Origin: an uncultured Collinsella sp.
Lineage (GTDB): Bacteria; Actinomycetota; Coriobacteriia; Coriobacteriales; Coriobacteriaceae
NCBI GenBank assembly: GCA_902495525.1
Contig: CABUXL010000012.1
Location: forward strand, 1 to 45,965
Length of the DNA stretch: 45,965 nucleotides
Direction: 5' to 3'
This document shows positions 34,781 through 42,817 of this stretch, piece by piece; the first letter of the stretch is position 1; the number at the start of each line of letters is the position of its first letter. Below the pieces are notes generated by a model that saw only the letters and a list, made by a program, of their open reading frames with translations, was not told the origin of the DNA and did no database searches. The position numbers were made by a program, and so were the translations under genes.

Positions 34781-35755
34781 TTGAAGACTGTTCATGTTGC
34801 CGCTGGGATCATTCGCAAGGAAGGATCTGACGAGCTGCTTGCCGTGCAGCGCGGCTACGGCGACATGCAGGGACTTTGGGAGTTTCCCGGTGGCAAGCTC
34901 ATGCGCGGCGAGTCGCCCGAGGACGCCGTACGCCGCGAGCTCATGGAAGAGCTGCAGGTCAAAGTCACCAACCTGCGCGATTTCTATACCGTTGAGTATG
35001 ACTACCTCGATTTTCATCTCTCCATGGAGTGCTATTACTGCTCGCTCGCCGATGAATCCGATGAACCCCAGAAGCACGACCGCCAGCTCGATATCCGCTG
35101 GATTCCGCGCACCTCGCTTGCCACGGTTGAGTGGATGCCCGCCGACAAGGGGCTCATTGATGCCCTGATTGAGCTGAAGGAAGACCGGCTCGAGGCAAGC
35201 TCCGCCGATGACGCCGCGCCCAACACAGCCGCCAAGCCCAAGCGCGCACCTAAGCGCCGCAGCAAAAAACGTCCCAAGCCCGGTCTGCTCGACGGCATCG
35301 ATACCTCGGACCTCTCCGCTGACGAGCGCGAACTGGTCCGCCGGCGCGCCGCCATCAAAAAGTCTATGAAGGGCAACAAGCGTGCCAACACCAAGCCCGA
35401 GTTGCTCGTTCGCCAGCGCCTGCGCGCAGCGGGCCTTACGGGTTATCGCTTGGAATGGAAGGTTCCCGGCAAGCCCGACATCGCCTTTCCCGGGCGCAAG
35501 ATCGCCATCTTCGTCAACGGTTGTTTTTGGCATCGCTGCCCCAAATGCAACCCTAGCCAGCCCAAGCGCAACGTTGAGTTTTGGGAGGCAAAGTTCCGTC
35601 GCAACGTCGAGCGCGACCGCGCTGCCGTGGCAGCACTCACTCAAATGGGCTGGACGCCTATAACCATCTGGGAATGCGAACTCAAAAAGGACCGCATCGA
35701 CGCCACGATGGAAAAGGTCATCGAACAAGTACGCGCCGCCGCACCGCAGCGCTAG
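34781..35755 (+). CDS. Nudix hydrolase - Vsr mismatch endonuclease fusion
   Basis: One 324-residue frame holds two DNA-quality domains. Residues 1-130 are a MutT-like Nudix hydrolase with the box at 38-60 (GKLMRGE, RRELMEELQV; the usual Gly is Gln59). MutT proteins destroy oxidised or unwanted nucleotides. A basic Ala/Lys/Pro linker (about 145-175) follows. Residues 190-320 are a very-short-patch-repair (Vsr) nuclease that nicks at T:G mismatches. It has catalytic Asp233 in PGKPDI, zinc ligands in NGCFWHRCPKC (C248, H251, C253, C256), RNVERDR and TIWECEL. The TTG start follows GAGAGAGGA and gives the normal MutT beginning KTVHVAAG. No cytosine methyltransferase is nearby. Confidence 0.88.
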   Translation: MKTVHVAAGIIRKEGSDELLAVQRGYGDMQGLWEFPGGKLMRGESPEDAVRRELMEELQVKVTNLRDFYTVEYDYLDFHLSMECYYCSLADESDEPQKHDRQLDIRWIPRTSLATVEWMPADKGLIDALIELKEDRLEASSADDAAPNTAAKPKRAPKRRSKKRPKPGLLDGIDTSDLSADERELVRRRAAIKKSMKGNKRANTKPELLVRQRLRAAGLTGYRLEWKVPGKPDIAFPGRKIAIFVNGCFWHRCPKCNPSQPKRNVEFWEAKFRRNVERDRAAVAALTQMGWTPITIWECELKKDRIDATMEKVIEQVRAAAPQR

Positions 35756-36009
35756 GAACGAGCCGTCCACACGCCCCACACAGGCAAGCCACATCCGCGC
35801 CACAAACCTTAGAAAGCCCTTAAGCCCAAAACCTTTCAAGAGTGTTACTCAATAGCCTTGACCTGCGGTTTCATCGTAACACCAAACCAGGTTAAGCCTT
35901 TCTTTAGCGCTTCTTTGCGGCAGCCGCGGCATAATACTGCCAACGCACGGGGCCTAGCAGCATACCCCGAGCGCAACCTTTTGGTGGACATCGAGGAGGC
36001 CGCATAAGC
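35756..36009. other. Gene-free region with a motif copy
   Basis: No gene is supported here. TTGACCTGCGGTTTCAT (35858-35874), between GTTAC and GTAAC half-sites, resembles motifs in the dispersed repeats and in the amidohydrolase leader. Confidence 0.4.
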
Positions 36010-36219
36010 ATGCATTCTTCCAACGGCGCAGCACAGCAGCCATCCCTAAATCATGCAAACCTTTTCTCCTTCCCCCCGACACAGAGAAACGGCCTCCTCG
36101 ACTCCCCCACCACAAAAGCCAAACGCTCAACCGACCAGAGCCACAACCTGCGAGCATCGTTCGAAAGGCTCCAAGCATCCCTAGACAAGGCGTTCCCCGA
36201 ACAGGCAAGAGCAATCTAA
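36010..36219 (+). CDS. Small hypothetical protein (69 residues)
   Basis: ATG 36010 lies 11 bases behind GAGGAGG. The peptide is polar, with a C-terminal helix-like segment (SFERLQASLDKAFPEQARAI). It has no recognisable family. It precedes the AraC regulator by 25 bases in the same direction and could be its leader gene. Composition is less GC-biased than the neighbours, so confidence is low. Confidence 0.35.
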   Translation: MHSSNGAAQQPSLNHANLFSFPPTQRNGLLDSPTTKAKRSTDQSHNLRASFERLQASLDKAFPEQARAI

Positions 36220-36244
36220 GCCCATCGCGCTTTATACTGATGCC

Positions 36245-37183
36245 ATGCGAAACATGGATCACATAGAATTGCACCGCGGAGGACGCGAAGAAGCGTTTCC
36301 CGAGACCGCCGAAGACTGGCCCTATATTGCCGAACGCGCAGAATTCGCTCGCTATCCGGGCAATTCCGTCCCCTGGCACTGGCATTCCGAAGTTGAGCTT
36401 TTCTACATGGAGCAGGGAGCGATTGACTATCGAACGCGCGCGGCTCATGAGCACGTACGCTTTGAGGAAGGGTCCGCCGGCTTTATCAACGGCGGCGTTT
36501 TGCACAGCACGCTGCAATCACCCAATTCGGCGCCAGCCATTCAAATGCTGCATATCTTTCAGCCGTCGATGCTCGGCGATCCCGCGGGACGTCTCCAAAA
36601 GCGCTACATCAACCCATTGCTTCAATGTCGAGGCGTCGATGTGCTCAAATGGTCGCCCACCAACCCCGACGATATGCCCTTTATCGATTTGCTAAAGAGT
36701 TCCTTTAACCACGACCTTCAACGGCCGCAGAACGAGATGGCGCTTCGGAATAGCTTGTCAGAGCTCTGGATTCAGATTTACGCCAAGGCCGAACCGCTCT
36801 TTTCCTCCGACAACGCCTCTTGGATGACCAACCGCGACGTACAGTTCAAGGCAATCCTGGACTATATCCGCGCAAACTATGCAGCCGCTATAGATGTGCC
36901 CCAGATGGCATCTGCAGCCGGCGTAAGCGAAAGAGAGTGTTACCGCATTATCGAAGCTTGCGCAGGAACGACCCCGGCGGCATATCTGCGCGCATACCGC
37001 GTAAACCGTGCTTGCGAACTTTTGGCACACACCACGCGAACGGTCCAGACAGTCGCGCGCCAATGCGGCTTTGCGACAGCAAGCCATCTTGGCCAGGTAT
37101 TTAAAGAACAAATGGGATGCACTCCTTCGAGCTATCGAGCAGCGAGGCAGAATCTCGATAGCACCAGGCAGAAATCCCGCTAG
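36245..37183 (+). CDS. AraC-family regulator with cupin sensor domain
   Basis: The 312-residue protein has an N-terminal cupin-like ligand domain (VPWHWHSEVELFYMEQG near residue 40, HSTLQS) and a C-terminal double helix-turn-helix (IDVPQMASAAGVSERECYRIIEACAGTTPAAYL then VQTVARQCGFATASHLGQVFKEQMGCTPSSYR). Such proteins usually control sugar or small-molecule genes. It ends 57 bases before the HAD phosphatase gene on the same strand, a likely partner or target. The ATG at 36254 is an alternative start. Confidence 0.9.
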   Translation: MRNMDHIELHRGGREEAFPETAEDWPYIAERAEFARYPGNSVPWHWHSEVELFYMEQGAIDYRTRAAHEHVRFEEGSAGFINGGVLHSTLQSPNSAPAIQMLHIFQPSMLGDPAGRLQKRYINPLLQCRGVDVLKWSPTNPDDMPFIDLLKSSFNHDLQRPQNEMALRNSLSELWIQIYAKAEPLFSSDNASWMTNRDVQFKAILDYIRANYAAAIDVPQMASAAGVSERECYRIIEACAGTTPAAYLRAYRVNRACELLAHTTRTVQTVARQCGFATASHLGQVFKEQMGCTPSSYRAARQNLDSTRQKSR

Positions 37184-37239
37184 CCCTTCTTCTGTCACTG
37201 CATCAAACTTGCAGGCAAACAACAGAGAGGAGCAATCAT

Positions 37240-37863
37240 ATGAAGCACTTTGACCATATCGTATTTGACGTTGATGGGACATTGGCAGATACAGAAGAAA
37301 GCGTTCTATCATCGCTTGTCCAGATTGTCCAAGAAGAGACCGGCAAAACGCTCCCCCGACACGAGCTTGAATTTGCCCTCGGCATACCCGGCAAGGATGC
37401 CCTTGAGAAACTTGGAATCTACTCGCAGGCAACGTTGGATCGCTGGTGCCAAGTTGCCGCCAGCTTTAAAAGCACCATCAGCGTGTTTCCCGGCTTGCAC
37501 GAAGTTATCGCAACACTCGCCGATAGCGGCTGCAAACTTGGCATCGTCTCCTCACGTGCGCGCGACGAATACGCAGAAGAAATTGCACCCCTTGGCTTCG
37601 ATAAGTATTTTGAGCACATCATCCTTGTCGAAGACACAACCGAACATAAACCCGCACCCGCTCCCATGCTCGAATATCTCCGGCGTACGGGCGCGAATCC
37701 TGGCAACGTCGTCTACGTTGGCGACACCGTCTACGACGAACAATGCGCAACTTCGGCAGGGGTCAGTTTTGCCCGAGCAGCATGGGGATCACACCAAGAC
37801 ATCCCAAACGCCACCTACAACCTCAAAACCCCCAACGACCTGCTAACCCTAACAACCAAATAA
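37240..37863 (+). CDS. HAD-superfamily phosphatase (phosphoglycolate phosphatase/phosphoglucomutase type)
   Basis: This 207-residue protein has the HAD motif I FDVDGTLAD with nucleophile Asp10 and Asp12, motif II IVSSRA, the Lys of motif III in EHKPAPAP and motif IV VGDTVYD. The helical cap of subclass I lies at about 20-85. It removes phosphate from a small substrate; PGP, beta-phosphoglucomutase and PpaX relatives are all possible. ATG 37240 follows AGAGAGGAGCAATCAT. It is next to the AraC regulator. Confidence 0.88.
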   Translation: MKHFDHIVFDVDGTLADTEESVLSSLVQIVQEETGKTLPRHELEFALGIPGKDALEKLGIYSQATLDRWCQVAASFKSTISVFPGLHEVIATLADSGCKLGIVSSRARDEYAEEIAPLGFDKYFEHIILVEDTTEHKPAPAPMLEYLRRTGANPGNVVYVGDTVYDEQCATSAGVSFARAAWGSHQDIPNATYNLKTPNDLLTLTTK

Positions 37864-37912
37864 CCCACGCGTCCCACCCTTTTAGCCCCAACGCCACAAG
37901 GGCGATTGAGCA

Positions 37913-38063
37913 GGACGGTTTGGGCGGGTCCCGTACTTAGTTTCCAAAATTATTCCGCAGCGCGAAGGCCCCCGTTGTCAACGCTTCGAAGAAGCGAGAC
38001 AACGGGGGCCTTCATGCGCGAGGACGTTTTGGAAACTAAGTACGGGACCCGCCCAAACCGTCC
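37913..38063. repeat. Giant hairpin with conserved internal loop, copy 2
   Basis: A 151-base palindrome begins 24 bases behind the aldolase stop. The outer arms (about 37 base pairs without a mismatch) start GGACGGTTTGGGCGGG. The internal loop is ATTCCGCAG (37952-37960) opposite GCGAGGACG (38018-38026). An inner stem AAGGCCCCCGTTGTC closes it. The flanks are GCA on the left and GGTGGGA on the right. Loop and flanks are identical to those of the element at 205-308, although the arms are unrelated. Confidence 0.85.
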
Positions 38064-38087
38064 GGTGGGATCAGAGTACCCTTGCTG

Positions 38088-38945
38088 TTACTCTGCTTTG
38101 CCCACAGAGTTGAGGTTGGTCATGCGGATCTTAACCAGCTCGGTGATCTCACGCATGCCCTCCTTGGCCGGCTTCTTGGGATCGAAGCAGGCAGGGTTCT
38201 CGGCCATGTAGGCCATGAAGCCCTTGGTGTAGGCCTGACGCAGCTCGGTGGCGTAGTTGACCTTGCAGATGCCGTTCTTCACAGCCTCGGCAACCTGCTC
38301 ATCGGGCACACCGGAGGTGCCGTGCAGAACCAGCGGCACGTCGACGGCGTCGCGGATGGCCTTGACCACGGACTGCTCGATGTGCGGATCGCTCGTGTAC
38401 ACACCGTGGCTGGTGCCAACGCCAATAGCCAGCGAGGTGCAGCCGGTACGCTCGACGAACTCCTTGGCCTCGGCCGGATCGGTGTAGGGGCTCTCGCCCT
38501 CAACCGCGGGACCGTCGTCCTCCTTGCCGCCAACCTTACCGAGCTCGGCCTCGACGGGCACGCCCATGGCGCGGCCAGCGTCGGCGACGGACTTGGTCAG
38601 GGCGATGTTGTCCTCGAAGGACTCGTGCGAACCGTCGATCATGACAGAGGTATAGCCGGTGCGGAAAGCCTGCATGCAGCGGTCATAGCCATCGCCGTGA
38701 TCGAGGTGCAGAGCGACGGGCACGGAAGCGCGCTCGGCAGCAGCCTTGACCATGCCGTAGAAGTAGTCCAGACCAGCGGACTTGATGGTGCCCGGGGTGG
38801 TCTGCATGATGACGGGGGACTTGGTCTCCTCGGCAGCGGCCAGAACGGCCATAACAAACTCGAGGTTCTCGACGTTGAACGCGCCAACGGCGTAATGGCC
38901 GGCCTGAGCGTCCTTGAGCATCTTTTCGGTGGTAACAAGTGCCAT
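38088..38945 (-). CDS. Class II ketose-bisphosphate aldolase (fructose- or tagatose-bisphosphate)
   Basis: The 285-residue zinc aldolase has the metal His pair in LHLDHGD near 85, the loop AELGKVGGKEDD near 135, GVGTSHG and LVLHGTSG. It splits fructose- or tagatose-1,6-bisphosphate to dihydroxyacetone phosphate and glyceraldehyde-3-phosphate. Length and wording are closest to GatY/KbaY tagatose enzymes, and the divergent DeoR regulator supports a sugar-specific role, but it could equally be the glycolytic Fba. ATG 38943-38945 has GAGAGGAG 11 bases upstream, better than longer readings. A giant hairpin follows the stop. Confidence 0.9.
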   Translation of the reverse strand: MALVTTEKMLKDAQAGHYAVGAFNVENLEFVMAVLAAAEETKSPVIMQTTPGTIKSAGLDYFYGMVKAAAERASVPVALHLDHGDGYDRCMQAFRTGYTSVMIDGSHESFEDNIALTKSVADAGRAMGVPVEAELGKVGGKEDDGPAVEGESPYTDPAEAKEFVERTGCTSLAIGVGTSHGVYTSDPHIEQSVVKAIRDAVDVPLVLHGTSGVPDEQVAEAVKNGICKVNYATELRQAYTKGFMAYMAENPACFDPKKPAKEGMREITELVKIRMTNLNSVGKAE

Positions 38946-39279
38946 GAGCGTTTGCTCCTCTCCCTCGCCCGCATCTGGACATCGGGCGTAGTTGTTCGCA
39001 AAGCGTTTTACCTTGCGTTTTACTGCGCTCATTGTATGAAATTCAGCGTCTTTGCATGTGCGAGATATTGAGCCCATGCAGGTCAATACAGTCGTTTTTG
39101 AAAAGTAAACGGAAGGAATTGGGGCCGGGCGGGCGTGTTCGATATTGAATTTTGGGCGTTCAGCGTCTTTCTTTTATAGAAAAGATAAGTAATCGAAAGG
39201 CGTTTTCTTACTCAAAAAGAAAATGAACGAAAATAGAGTCAACACAATTCCTGCAAATTTGGCCGAGAATGGAGCAGCT
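38946..39279. promoter_or_regulatory. Divergent control region between aldolase and DeoR genes
   Basis: TTCAGCGTCTTT occurs twice in direct orientation (about 39042-39053 and 39160-39171). AAAGAAAATGAACGAAAA, similar to DeoR-family operators, lies at about 39218-39235. The stretch 39150-39240 is AT-rich. These are candidate sites for the adjacent regulator. Confidence 0.45.
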
Positions 39280-40083
39280 ATGGCCCACGCAACAACCCGA
39301 GCCTTCGCCGATGAGCGCCGTGCCGCCATCATGGAAATGCTTGAGCATAATGCCTCGGTGCAGGTAGCAGAAATCGCCCAGACCTTTGGCGTGTCCTCCG
39401 TTACCGCCCGCGCCGACCTGGACGCGCTCGCCGAAGCAGGCAAGCTGCGCCGCACGCATGGTGGCGCCGTATCGCTCCACAAACGCCTGACCGTCTCCAC
39501 GCAGGATCGCCGCATCAATGTCAACGTCGCCGCCAAGCAGGCCATCGCGCAAAGCGCCATCGAGCTCGTCAATGACGGCGACACGCTTCTCGTCGACTCG
39601 GGCACCACGGCGCTCGAGTTTGTCCGGCTCCTCGACCAGCGCAACGGCATCACCGTCATCACGGCCGACATTACCATTGCCGATTACATCGACGAGAGCA
39701 TGCCCTCGGTCGATGTCGTCATGCTGGGCGGGACACTGCGCAAAGGTCATCGCTATCTGTACGGCCCACTTACCATGCAGGCTCTCCAAATGGTCCACGC
39801 CGATCTTGCCGTCATGTGCCCTGGCGCTTTTGTTCCCGGCTGCGGCTTTACGACCGACTTTCCCCAGATGGCCGAGACCAAAACAGCTATGATCGCCGGA
39901 GCCCATCAAAGCGTCGCCCTCATGGACGCTAGCAAGGTTAACGGACGCGGCATGTACCGCTTTGCCGAACTGACTGATGTCGACACCATCGTGATGGACC
40001 GTGACCCCGATGGCGCCGTCGCCACCTCAATCGCCGAGACCGCCGACGACGCCCGCCCAAATCTCGTCATCGCCGGCGCTTAA
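39280..40083 (+). CDS. DeoR-family sugar regulator
   Basis: The 267-residue protein has the N-terminal helix-turn-helix (ERRAAIMEMLEHNASVQVAEIAQTFGVSSVTARADLDALAEAGKLRRTHGGA, read in pieces) and a C-terminal sugar-phosphate sensor domain (DSGTTALEF, VITADITIADYI, MLGGTLRKGH, DASKVNGRGMYRFAEL). Such proteins repress sugar genes until a phosphorylated sugar binds. ATG 39280 has GGAG six bases upstream; an upstream ATG at 39223 has no ribosome site. Divergence from the aldolase gene suggests that the aldolase is a target. Confidence 0.88.
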   Translation: MAHATTRAFADERRAAIMEMLEHNASVQVAEIAQTFGVSSVTARADLDALAEAGKLRRTHGGAVSLHKRLTVSTQDRRINVNVAAKQAIAQSAIELVNDGDTLLVDSGTTALEFVRLLDQRNGITVITADITIADYIDESMPSVDVVMLGGTLRKGHRYLYGPLTMQALQMVHADLAVMCPGAFVPGCGFTTDFPQMAETKTAMIAGAHQSVALMDASKVNGRGMYRFAELTDVDTIVMDRDPDGAVATSIAETADDARPNLVIAGA

Positions 40084-40088
40084 ACAAA

Positions 40089-40125
40089 AACCACCACAAA
40101 GGTGCCTGTCCCCTTTGTGGTGGTT
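40089..40125 (-). terminator. Terminator of the flavodiiron protein gene
   Basis: AACCACCACAAAGG and its complement surround 9 bases; the minus strand continues TTTTTGTTT. It also lies directly behind the DeoR gene. Confidence 0.85.
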
Positions 40126-40157
40126 GTGATGGCTGAGCGTCAAAAGTGAACGTGTCG

Positions 40158-41318
40158 CTACTTGGACAGCTCGTCGGCGAGGGCCTCGATCTGAGCGCGC
40201 GAGGCTTCGTTGAGCGAGCCCAGCACAGTCACCTTGTTCTGCGTCAGGGTGATGTCCTTCATGCCCTCGAGCTCCTTGGTCATAACCTTGGCAGCGGTGG
40301 GCGCCCAGGAGCCAGCCTCAACGAGTGCCACCGTACGGTTCTGATAGGCGTGCTCGGCAAGCGTATGGATAAAGGTGCTCACGAACGGGAAGATCTCGCC
40401 CTGATAGGTAATGGAGGCGAGCACCAGACGGTCATAGCGGAACGCATCCTCAACAGCCTCGGCCATATCGTCGCGAGCCAGGTCAAAGACGGAAACCTTC
40501 TGGCCGCGAGCCTCAAGCGCAGAAGCGAGCTCCTCAACGGCAGCCTTCAGATGGCCATACACACTCGCATAGGCAATCGTGATGCCCTTGTCCTCGGGCT
40601 GATAGCTCGACCAGGTGTTGTAGGTGTCGAGGTAATAGCCCAGGTTCTCGCTAAGAACAGGACCGTGAAGCGGGCAGATGATCTGGATGTCCAGATTGGC
40701 GGCCTTCTTGAGGACGGCCTGCACGAACTTGCCGAACTTTCCCACGATGCCAAAGTAGTAACGGCGTGCCTCGCAGGCCCAACCCTCGGGATCTTCGATG
40801 TCGTTGGCGCCAAACTTGCCAAAGCCGTCGGCGCTAAAGAGCACCTTGTCGGTGGACTCGTAGGAGAAGAGCACCTCGGGCCAGTGCACGTTGGGAGCGC
40901 CGACAAACGTCAGGCTGTGGCCGCCCAGGTCGAGCACGTCGCCATCTTTGACGACCATCTTGCGCTCGGGGAAGTCGGTGCCAAAGTAGTTGACCATCAT
41001 GCGGAAAGCGCCCATGCTTGCCACGATCTGCGCCTGGGGATAGCGCTCCATAAAGGCGGCGATGCCAGCAGAGTGATCGGGCTCCATGTGATGGACAACC
41101 AGGTAGTCGGGCGTACGGCCGTCGAGCGCGGCCTCGAGGTTGCCGAGCCACTCGTCGACAAAGCCAGCGTCGACCGAATCGGCGACAGCGATTTTATCGC
41201 CCAAGATAACGTAGCTGTTATATGCCATACCGTTCTCGGACACGTCGTACTGGCCCTCGAACAGGTCAATGTCGTGATCGTTGACGCCAATGTAGCGGAT
41301 ATCCTTGGTGATCTCCAT
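40158..41318 (-). CDS. Flavodiiron protein (oxygen or nitric oxide reductase)
   Basis: The 386-residue protein has an N-terminal metallo-beta-lactamase-like diiron domain: HHMEPDHS, VHWPE, SADGFG and HGP supply the iron ligands. A C-terminal flavodoxin domain follows (ASVYGHLKAAVEELA, then the FMN loops SITYQGE and EAGSWAPTA). Such enzymes reduce oxygen to water or nitric oxide to nitrous oxide and protect anaerobes. ATG 41316-41318 follows AGGAGG by nine bases. It is a single-gene unit. Confidence 0.93.
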   Translation of the reverse strand: MEITKDIRYIGVNDHDIDLFEGQYDVSENGMAYNSYVILGDKIAVADSVDAGFVDEWLGNLEAALDGRTPDYLVVHHMEPDHSAGIAAFMERYPQAQIVASMGAFRMMVNYFGTDFPERKMVVKDGDVLDLGGHSLTFVGAPNVHWPEVLFSYESTDKVLFSADGFGKFGANDIEDPEGWACEARRYYFGIVGKFGKFVQAVLKKAANLDIQIICPLHGPVLSENLGYYLDTYNTWSSYQPEDKGITIAYASVYGHLKAAVEELASALEARGQKVSVFDLARDDMAEAVEDAFRYDRLVLASITYQGEIFPFVSTFIHTLAEHAYQNRTVALVEAGSWAPTAAKVMTKELEGMKDITLTQNKVTVLGSLNEASRAQIEALADELSK

Positions 41319-41447
41319 CAGGCAAAGCCTCCTAGATAGACAAAAGAACCCGTCTATCATAACACTCGTCTTCATAGCCACGGCTATCTGCCAGCATCCT
41401 TATCGATTGTTATTGAGGCGGAATATACCGCCGTTGACCTGCAAAAA

Positions 41448-42479
41448 CTATACGCGCGGCGCTGCCGTGCTATGTCGAATAATGAGCTGGCCGGGAATAC
41501 GAATGGCAACGGTTTTGCCCGCCGTACCCGCCTCGGGAACCGCATGCTCGAATACCTCGCGCCCACGCTGATGCAAATCGAATCGCACGGTCGTGAGCTC
41601 GTTGTGTGCCACAAAATCATCGAGCGAATCGTCGACGCCCACCACGCTCACGTCCTCGGGCACGCGCAGGCCGCTATCACGCAGTGCGGCAATCACGCCA
41701 TTTGCCATCTGATCGTTTGCCGCATAGATCGCCGTCATGGTGCGATCGTGCTCGGCCAGGTACCTGCCGGCCTCGTAGCCGCTGTTGGCAGACCAGTCGC
41801 CCTCGAGCGGCTCTGCCGACTCGATGTGTTTACGCTCGAGTGCATCTTGCCAACCGGCGCGGCGAAATTGTTCGTCGACCGAGAACGACGGGCCGCCAAT
41901 ATAGCGAATTTGCTCGTGCCCCAGCTCAAACAGGTGGTCCATAAGCAATAGCGAGCAGCCGTAATGGTCGGAATCGACCGTGGTCACGCGCGGATGCGCG
42001 TACATGGTAACGATGACCGTGCCAATGCCCGGCAGTGGATCAAACGTCTCAAAATCGGGCGCCATGCGGCTCATGCCGATGATGATGCCGTCCACGGGCA
42101 ATGCGGCCATACGACGTGTAGCCTCGGCAAGCGAAAACTCCTCGGTCTTGGACATCTCGACCAGCGTGATGGCGCAATTATGCTCGCGAGCAGCGCTGGC
42201 GATGCCGTCGATCATTGAGAGGTTGCCGAACTTGGTGACATCGTTGACGCACAGGCCGACCGAATGATAACGGCCGTCGCGCAGCGAGCGACCGGCATAA
42301 CTCGGACGAAAGCCGAGCTTTTGCATAGCGGCCTGTACGCGCTGGCGCGTCTGCTCGTTAACGTTAGGCAAGCCGTTGGCGACGCGCGAAACCGTCTGCT
42401 GCGAAACGCCGGCAGCGCGGGCGACGTCGGCCATGGAGACCGGACGCGAACTGGTATCGTTGGACGGGCGCCTTGCCAC
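41448..42479 (-). CDS. LacI-family transcriptional regulator
   Basis: The 343-residue protein has the N-terminal LacI helix-turn-helix (SMADVARAAGVSQQTVSRVANG), the hinge KLGFRPSYAGRSLRDG, and a periplasmic-binding-protein-like effector domain (VGVDDSLDDF, TTVRFDLHQRG). It begins with GTG 42477-42479 behind AAGGTGAT. It is divergent from galK-galT. Three copies of an operator-like sequence fill the shared gap, so it most likely controls both itself and the galactose genes. Confidence 0.9.
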   Translation of the reverse strand: MARRPSNDTSSRPVSMADVARAAGVSQQTVSRVANGLPNVNEQTRQRVQAAMQKLGFRPSYAGRSLRDGRYHSVGLCVNDVTKFGNLSMIDGIASAAREHNCAITLVEMSKTEEFSLAEATRRMAALPVDGIIIGMSRMAPDFETFDPLPGIGTVIVTMYAHPRVTTVDSDHYGCSLLLMDHLFELGHEQIRYIGGPSFSVDEQFRRAGWQDALERKHIESAEPLEGDWSANSGYEAGRYLAEHDRTMTAIYAANDQMANGVIAALRDSGLRVPEDVSVVGVDDSLDDFVAHNELTTVRFDLHQRGREVFEHAVPEAGTAGKTVAIRIPGQLIIRHSTAAPRV

Positions 42480-42572
42480 AGGATCACCTTCACCCTTGCG
42501 AGATCTGAATAGCGTGAATGCCGGCCCGGGCAGAAATACATCCCGCGCCGAGGCCCGCTATCGTCGGACGCA

Positions 42573-42771
42573 TGTTAACGTACTCTACTTTTTCTATCTG
42601 CATCTCTTCTGCTTTATAAGTCCATACGGCAGTACCGTTCACGGCTGAATTTCTACCGATTACCAGATTCTCAAAAAGTGACAAGCGATGTGTTATGAGT
42701 ACGTTAACATAGCCCGTAACGTGCGGTATTGTGAACACTTGGCTCATGCCGCTTCAAGTTGTTAACGTACT
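42573..42771. promoter_or_regulatory. Three LacI operator-like sites between lacI-type gene and galK
   Basis: TGTTAACGTACT occurs at 42573-42584 and 42760-42771, and its exact complement at 42698-42709. The core GTTAAC is palindromic, as in LacI/GalR operators. Spacings of about 125 and 62 bases could allow looping. Confidence 0.65.
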
Positions 42772-42817
42772 TATAACGACGCAAAACCCACCCGTGCGCG
42801 CCAAGGAAAGGACTCCC

